Source: Methanobacteriota archaeon
GTDB lineage: Archaea; Thermoplasmatota; Thermoplasmata; RBG-16-68-12
DNA length: 26,668 bases
NCBI GenBank assembly: GCA_005878665.1
Contig: VBLR01000118.1
Coordinates: 1-26,668, forward strand
Direction: 5' to 3'
The notes under the pieces are model-generated. The model ran no database searches. It was given only the letters and a program-made list of their open reading frames with translations, and was not told where the DNA came from. Shown here in pieces: positions 23,811 through 26,668 of this stretch. Each line of letters starts with the position of its first letter. Position 1 is the first letter of the stretch. The position numbers were made by a program, and so were the translations under genes.

Positions 23811-25454
23811 ATGCGAACCATCCTCCGCGAAGACGAGTCGGGTGTGTCCGAAGTCATCGGCACGATCCTGATCCTCGCGATGACCGTCGTCCTGTTCTCC
23901 GTGATCATCGTCTGGGTCGCAGGCATCCCCACGCCCGCCGCCCAGGCCCGGACCGACATCCAGTCCGAGATGACCCCGATCTACGGTGGCGGCGGACTGG
24001 AGATCGGCGTGAACATCACGCTCACGCACCAAGGCGGCGAGGCGCTTCAGCCGGTGCCGACCATCATCTACGTCATTTCGCAGCGCGGGGTAAACCCGCC
24101 GCAGACGGACACCGTCATCCTGCACAAGTTCAACGGCTTCCTGGTGACCCCGAGCGGCCTCCTGGACGGCACGGACAGCGTCTGGGACATCGGCGAGCGC
24201 TGGGCCTACCAGAGCACGGGTGCAACGGGTCTCCGGTCCTCAGACCAAATCACGATCATCATCGTCGATCACTTGAAGAGCGTCGTCCTCTGGACCGGCC
24301 CCATGAACGCGCCGGCCGGCACACGTCCCCCGGTATTCGTCGACAAGTGGACGGACGGAGTCTTGTCCACCGACGCGATCGACCCGGTCCAGGCAACCCA
24401 GGGATTCTATCTCTTCGCGAAGCTCACCGACCCGGACAACGACCTGAATGTGAACTCGGTCTTTGCGACGATCACCGCTTGGTACGGGTCGGGCACGTCG
24501 TGTGCCGCCCCCCAGCAGATGAAAGATAACGGGGTCTCCCCGGACCGCATCGCGGGAGACAGGATTTTCTCCTTGGGAGGGAACGCCTGTACGAAGCCTC
24601 CGTATCCCGCCCTCAGCTGGGCCGGATCCATCATCCTGCTGAACGCGACCGACTTGAAAGGCCACCAGACGACGACCCGCCTCGTCTTGGACGTGGTTGC
24701 GCCCCTCATCGGCGGAGGCGGGAACGGCGGGACGATCCCGAGCCAGCTGTGGCAATACATCGGCTACGTCCAGATCCGGACCGGGGAGGTCTGGGTGTCG
24801 AACCTCAGTACCCCGTACAACTCGCCGAGCACCTACCAACCATACCGGGTCACGCGAGCCCAACTCAACGGGAACGGCGGGGCCCTATTCCATTACAAGA
24901 TGGTGAATCACGGCAACACCACGATCTTCATCGATGGGTGGAGTGAAGCGTTCTTCCAGAACACCCAGTCCTCGGCCGGTGCCGTCGCGTTCATCGTCGC
25001 GCCGTGCAGCACGGCGATCACAGCGATCGCGGGCGGAGTCGCACCGTACCCCGGCACGGCGGGGGCCATCAACGATTTCCAGTACGCGCGTACCGGCTTG
25101 CCGGTCGGGTGTTCGGTGACGAGTCCTATCGGGGTCTTCGACATCAACACCTTCAACCAGGACACCGGTGGCACCCCGTACGTGATGATGGCGTACGCCA
25201 AGACGCCCTTCTCGACGGGCGCCCCCAACACCTGGGGGTCCGCCACCTTCTTCATGAGCATCCTCGTCTCTGGCATGGCGGGTCCCACGAACTACACGTA
25301 CGCGCAACTCAGCGGGACCGGACCCAACCCGAACAGCTGCGGCGGGCTCGGGCCGACGTACAACCCCCTCAACCACCTGACCGACCCAATCGCGGCGTGC
25401 CGGACCTCGTGGTACGCACAAGTGATTCCGTTTATCGGGATGGTCGTGTACTAG
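23811..25454 (+). CDS. Large type IV pilin-like surface protein
   Basis: This 547-residue protein begins MRTILREDESGVSEVIGTIL, followed by ILAMTVVLFSVIIVWVAGIP. This is a textbook archaeal Pilin_N leader: a short charged head, Ser-Gly before the cut, then the VSEVIGTIL helix. After the helix comes a beta domain (to about 190), a section resembling an Ig-like or FlgD-like fold (about 170-300, VFVDKWTDGVLSTDAIDP; LSWAGSIILLNATDLKG), a Gly-rich hinge (IGGGGNGGTIPS) and a C-terminal domain with several Cys that could form disulfides. It is several times longer than ordinary pilins, so an adhesive pilin or filament-tip protein is likely. It is divergent from the giant surface protein and could be a client of the secretion operon about 6 kb away. 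Confidence 0.8.
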   Translation: MRTILREDESGVSEVIGTILILAMTVVLFSVIIVWVAGIPTPAAQARTDIQSEMTPIYGGGGLEIGVNITLTHQGGEALQPVPTIIYVISQRGVNPPQTDTVILHKFNGFLVTPSGLLDGTDSVWDIGERWAYQSTGATGLRSSDQITIIIVDHLKSVVLWTGPMNAPAGTRPPVFVDKWTDGVLSTDAIDPVQATQGFYLFAKLTDPDNDLNVNSVFATITAWYGSGTSCAAPQQMKDNGVSPDRIAGDRIFSLGGNACTKPPYPALSWAGSIILLNATDLKGHQTTTRLVLDVVAPLIGGGGNGGTIPSQLWQYIGYVQIRTGEVWVSNLSTPYNSPSTYQPYRVTRAQLNGNGGALFHYKMVNHGNTTIFIDGWSEAFFQNTQSSAGAVAFIVAPCSTAITAIAGGVAPYPGTAGAINDFQYARTGLPVGCSVTSPIGVFDINTFNQDTGGTPYVMMAYAKTPFSTGAPNTWGSATFFMSILVSGMAGPTNYTYAQLSGTGPNPNSCGGLGPTYNPLNHLTDPIAACRTSWYAQVIPFIGMVVY

Positions 25455-25757
25455 TTCGCGGAGCGGGAATCAGGGGAAACCCAGCCACCAAGGGTGGGGC
25501 AGCCCAGTCCGCGTGTTCGCCTACCTCATTGGGCACCGCCTGGACCGCCCGCAACCTGCGCTGGAGAGGCAGCTCCACCGAGCCGGCGGACATCCGGTCG
25601 GAGGTCGCTCTGAGGGAGGCACCCGCGTATCGTGTCGCGACAGCCGGAGACCCTCCGCGCACCGGTGGTCAGGTCCCGGCAAAGGTTGAACAACGGTGTC
25701 CCCTTGCCGGGAATGTCTGGGTCAGGTAAGCGCCCAATGGAGCCCGCGGTGAGCCAC
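25455..25757. other. Structured spacer after the pilin gene
   Basis: This 300-base stretch has no convincing gene. Near its start are small hairpin-forming segments: GGGGAAACCC with a GAAA loop, and CCACCAAGGGTGG. Further on, CCCGGCAAAGG (25675-25685) pairs with CCCTTGCCGGG (25701-25711) with a single mismatch around a 15-base loop. The last is about 45 bases before the next start codon. It could be the pilin transcript end, a leader structure of the next gene, or a small RNA; I found no signature of RNase P or SRP RNA. Confidence 0.45.
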
Positions 25758-26126
25758 ATGTCCGATCCGAATGAGGTCCATCCCCTGCGCGACGGCGGCA
25801 TCACGTGGGTGTTCTACTTCCGACGATCGGAGGTGCCTCCGCGGGAGCTCGCCATCGTTTTGCGGGCCAAACGGGGAAGGCTTCTCCGCCTCGCAGTCAC
25901 GTTCGGCTTTCCGGACCCGGGCTTCCGTGAATACCGGAGTACAACAGCGGTCCATCTGTGGCAGATGGGCACCCTCCCGACGACGGTCTCATGGCGCAAG
26001 GTCTTCGTCCATGTCTTCATACACGAGCCGCTACACCACGCGATTGGCAGGTCTCTGGCCGAGATAGCCGAGAGCGGAGACCAGGAATGGGTCATCCGCC
26101 GGCTCGGAGACGGACGTTGGTGGTAG
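25758..26126 (+). CDS. Small protein with an HExxH motif
   Basis: This 122-residue protein has a beta-rich first half (GGITWVFYFRRSE; PRELAIVLRAKRGRLLRLAV) and an amphipathic helix, VFVHVFIHEPLHHAIGRSLA, that contains H89-E90-P91-L92-H93. HExxH is the zinc-binding and catalytic motif of many metalloproteases, and Glu or Asp residues 9-17 positions later (E102, E105, D108, E110) could supply the third ligand. The protein ends in DGRWW. I do not recognise a family. It is short for a protease, so it may be a minimal metallohydrolase or may use the motif differently. The start is fixed by GGTGA five bases before the ATG at 25758. No signal peptide. Confidence 0.65.
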   Translation: MSDPNEVHPLRDGGITWVFYFRRSEVPPRELAIVLRAKRGRLLRLAVTFGFPDPGFREYRSTTAVHLWQMGTLPTTVSWRKVFVHVFIHEPLHHAIGRSLAEIAESGDQEWVIRRLGDGRWW

Positions 26127-26668
26127 TCGCCCGCGGAGCGGAGCCTCTCCGAGGCGACCGTGCGGCACGGCGAATGGCTGCGTGAGAGGCGTTGTCGCTG
26201 ACTTGCGTCACCGCACGGGGGCTCAATTCTTCGAATGCGGTCGCCGGGTCCTTGACCGACGCAGGTCCGGCAATCGCCAGGTGTAATCACCGGCGCGGTT
26301 CAGCAAGGCCTTTCTTGCGAGGCCTGACGTGTTCTACCCAGGGCCGCTGCGCGAGTTCGGCTCGGGCCATCAGCTCTCAGCCCGCAGGACACCATCCGGA
26401 TGGACCTGACCCGCTCTCATCCAGAGGCGTCCTCCGACGATCGACACCGCGAGGTGGACTTTCAGCGTGTTGCGTAGTCAACTTGCTGTCCACGCCCCAC
26501 GGGATGCCATGAGAACGGACCTGCTCGCGACTCAGGCCGCCCCGTTACTGAGCGTGTTCGCTATCCGCCGCGGCGGTCTTCACGCGCTGGTGTAAGGTTC
26601 GGCCTCGAGGTGAGAATACGAAAAGGGGTTGGGGAAGGCCGGCTCAGAGATCGTCCGACGACGAATTC
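26127..26668. other. Terminal 540 bases without a recognised gene
   Basis: Frames here are short and change composition from one to the next; none has a ribosome site, TATA spacing or a recognisable motif. No tRNA arm pattern is visible. The window ends in GAATTC, a possible restriction-cut clone end, so a gene could begin beyond it. Confidence 0.5.

Noticed and set aside
25814..26290. A 158-residue minus-strand frame
   Set aside because: The opposite frame has a GGTGA site, an HExxH helix and coherent composition; the minus frame is Arg/Ser-rich with no motif.
26192..26512. A 106-residue plus-strand frame near the end of the window
   Set aside because: No ribosome site, no TATA spacing, mixed composition and no recognisable motif.

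Overview
The window is GC-rich and looks like a piece of an archaeal genome. Supporting signs are clear TATA boxes 25-30 bases ahead of genes that seem to be read leaderless, GGTGA or GGAGG ribosome sites on internal operon genes, a tRNA-Tyr with a C1-G72 pair and an intron after position 37, KaiC-family ATPases, type IV pilin-like proteins, and an archaeal FlaI/TadA-type secretion operon. The gene set (KaiC pairs, ribbon-helix-helix regulators, large CARDB surface proteins with cytoplasmic zinc ribbons) fits an uncultured high-GC Thermoplasmata-like archaeon. That placement is inference; there is no rRNA here to test it.

Layout. 1-1.7 kb, minus strand: a cupin gene, and a family 2 glycosyltransferase whose stop overlaps the start of a 53-residue protein. 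1.8-6.6 kb: a regulatory island. It holds two tandem paralogous ribbon-helix-helix (RHH) regulators with a shared unrecognised C-terminal domain, a convergent operon of a double-domain KaiC-like protein (second domain without a P-loop), a single-domain KaiC and a small protein, and a divergent winged-helix regulator. Related 16-17 bp direct-repeat sites (half-sites TGTTC or TGTAC) lie before both RHH genes, the KaiC operon and the winged-helix gene, suggesting one circuit. 6.6-8 kb: tRNA-Tyr(GTA) with intron and tRNA-Phe(GAA) flank an alpha/alpha-toroid (squalene-cyclase-like repeat) protein. 8-10.8 kb: divergent amidohydrolase and M20 peptidase-like genes, the latter with two substituted metal-site motifs.

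10.9-17.4 kb: a five-gene plus-strand operon of a pilin-like protein, an ATPase, two FlaJ/TadC-like membrane proteins and a second ATPase. It looks like an archaeal type IV pilus or secretion machine with paired motor and paired platform proteins. 17.4-18.7 kb: an MFS transporter and a possible 40-residue membrane peptide. 18.75-25.45 kb: a 1528-residue surface protein (signal peptide, beta-helix, CARDB repeats, one membrane segment, three zinc ribbons) is divergent from a 547-residue pilin-like protein; their shared 470 bp promoter region carries two perfect inverted repeats. After a structured spacer comes a 122-residue HExxH protein. The last 540 bases show no convincing gene.

Overall the window joins cell-surface functions (pilus machine, pilins, giant surface protein, glycosyltransferase) with a KaiC/RHH regulatory island. 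A regulatory connection between the two is possible but is not shown by the sequence.
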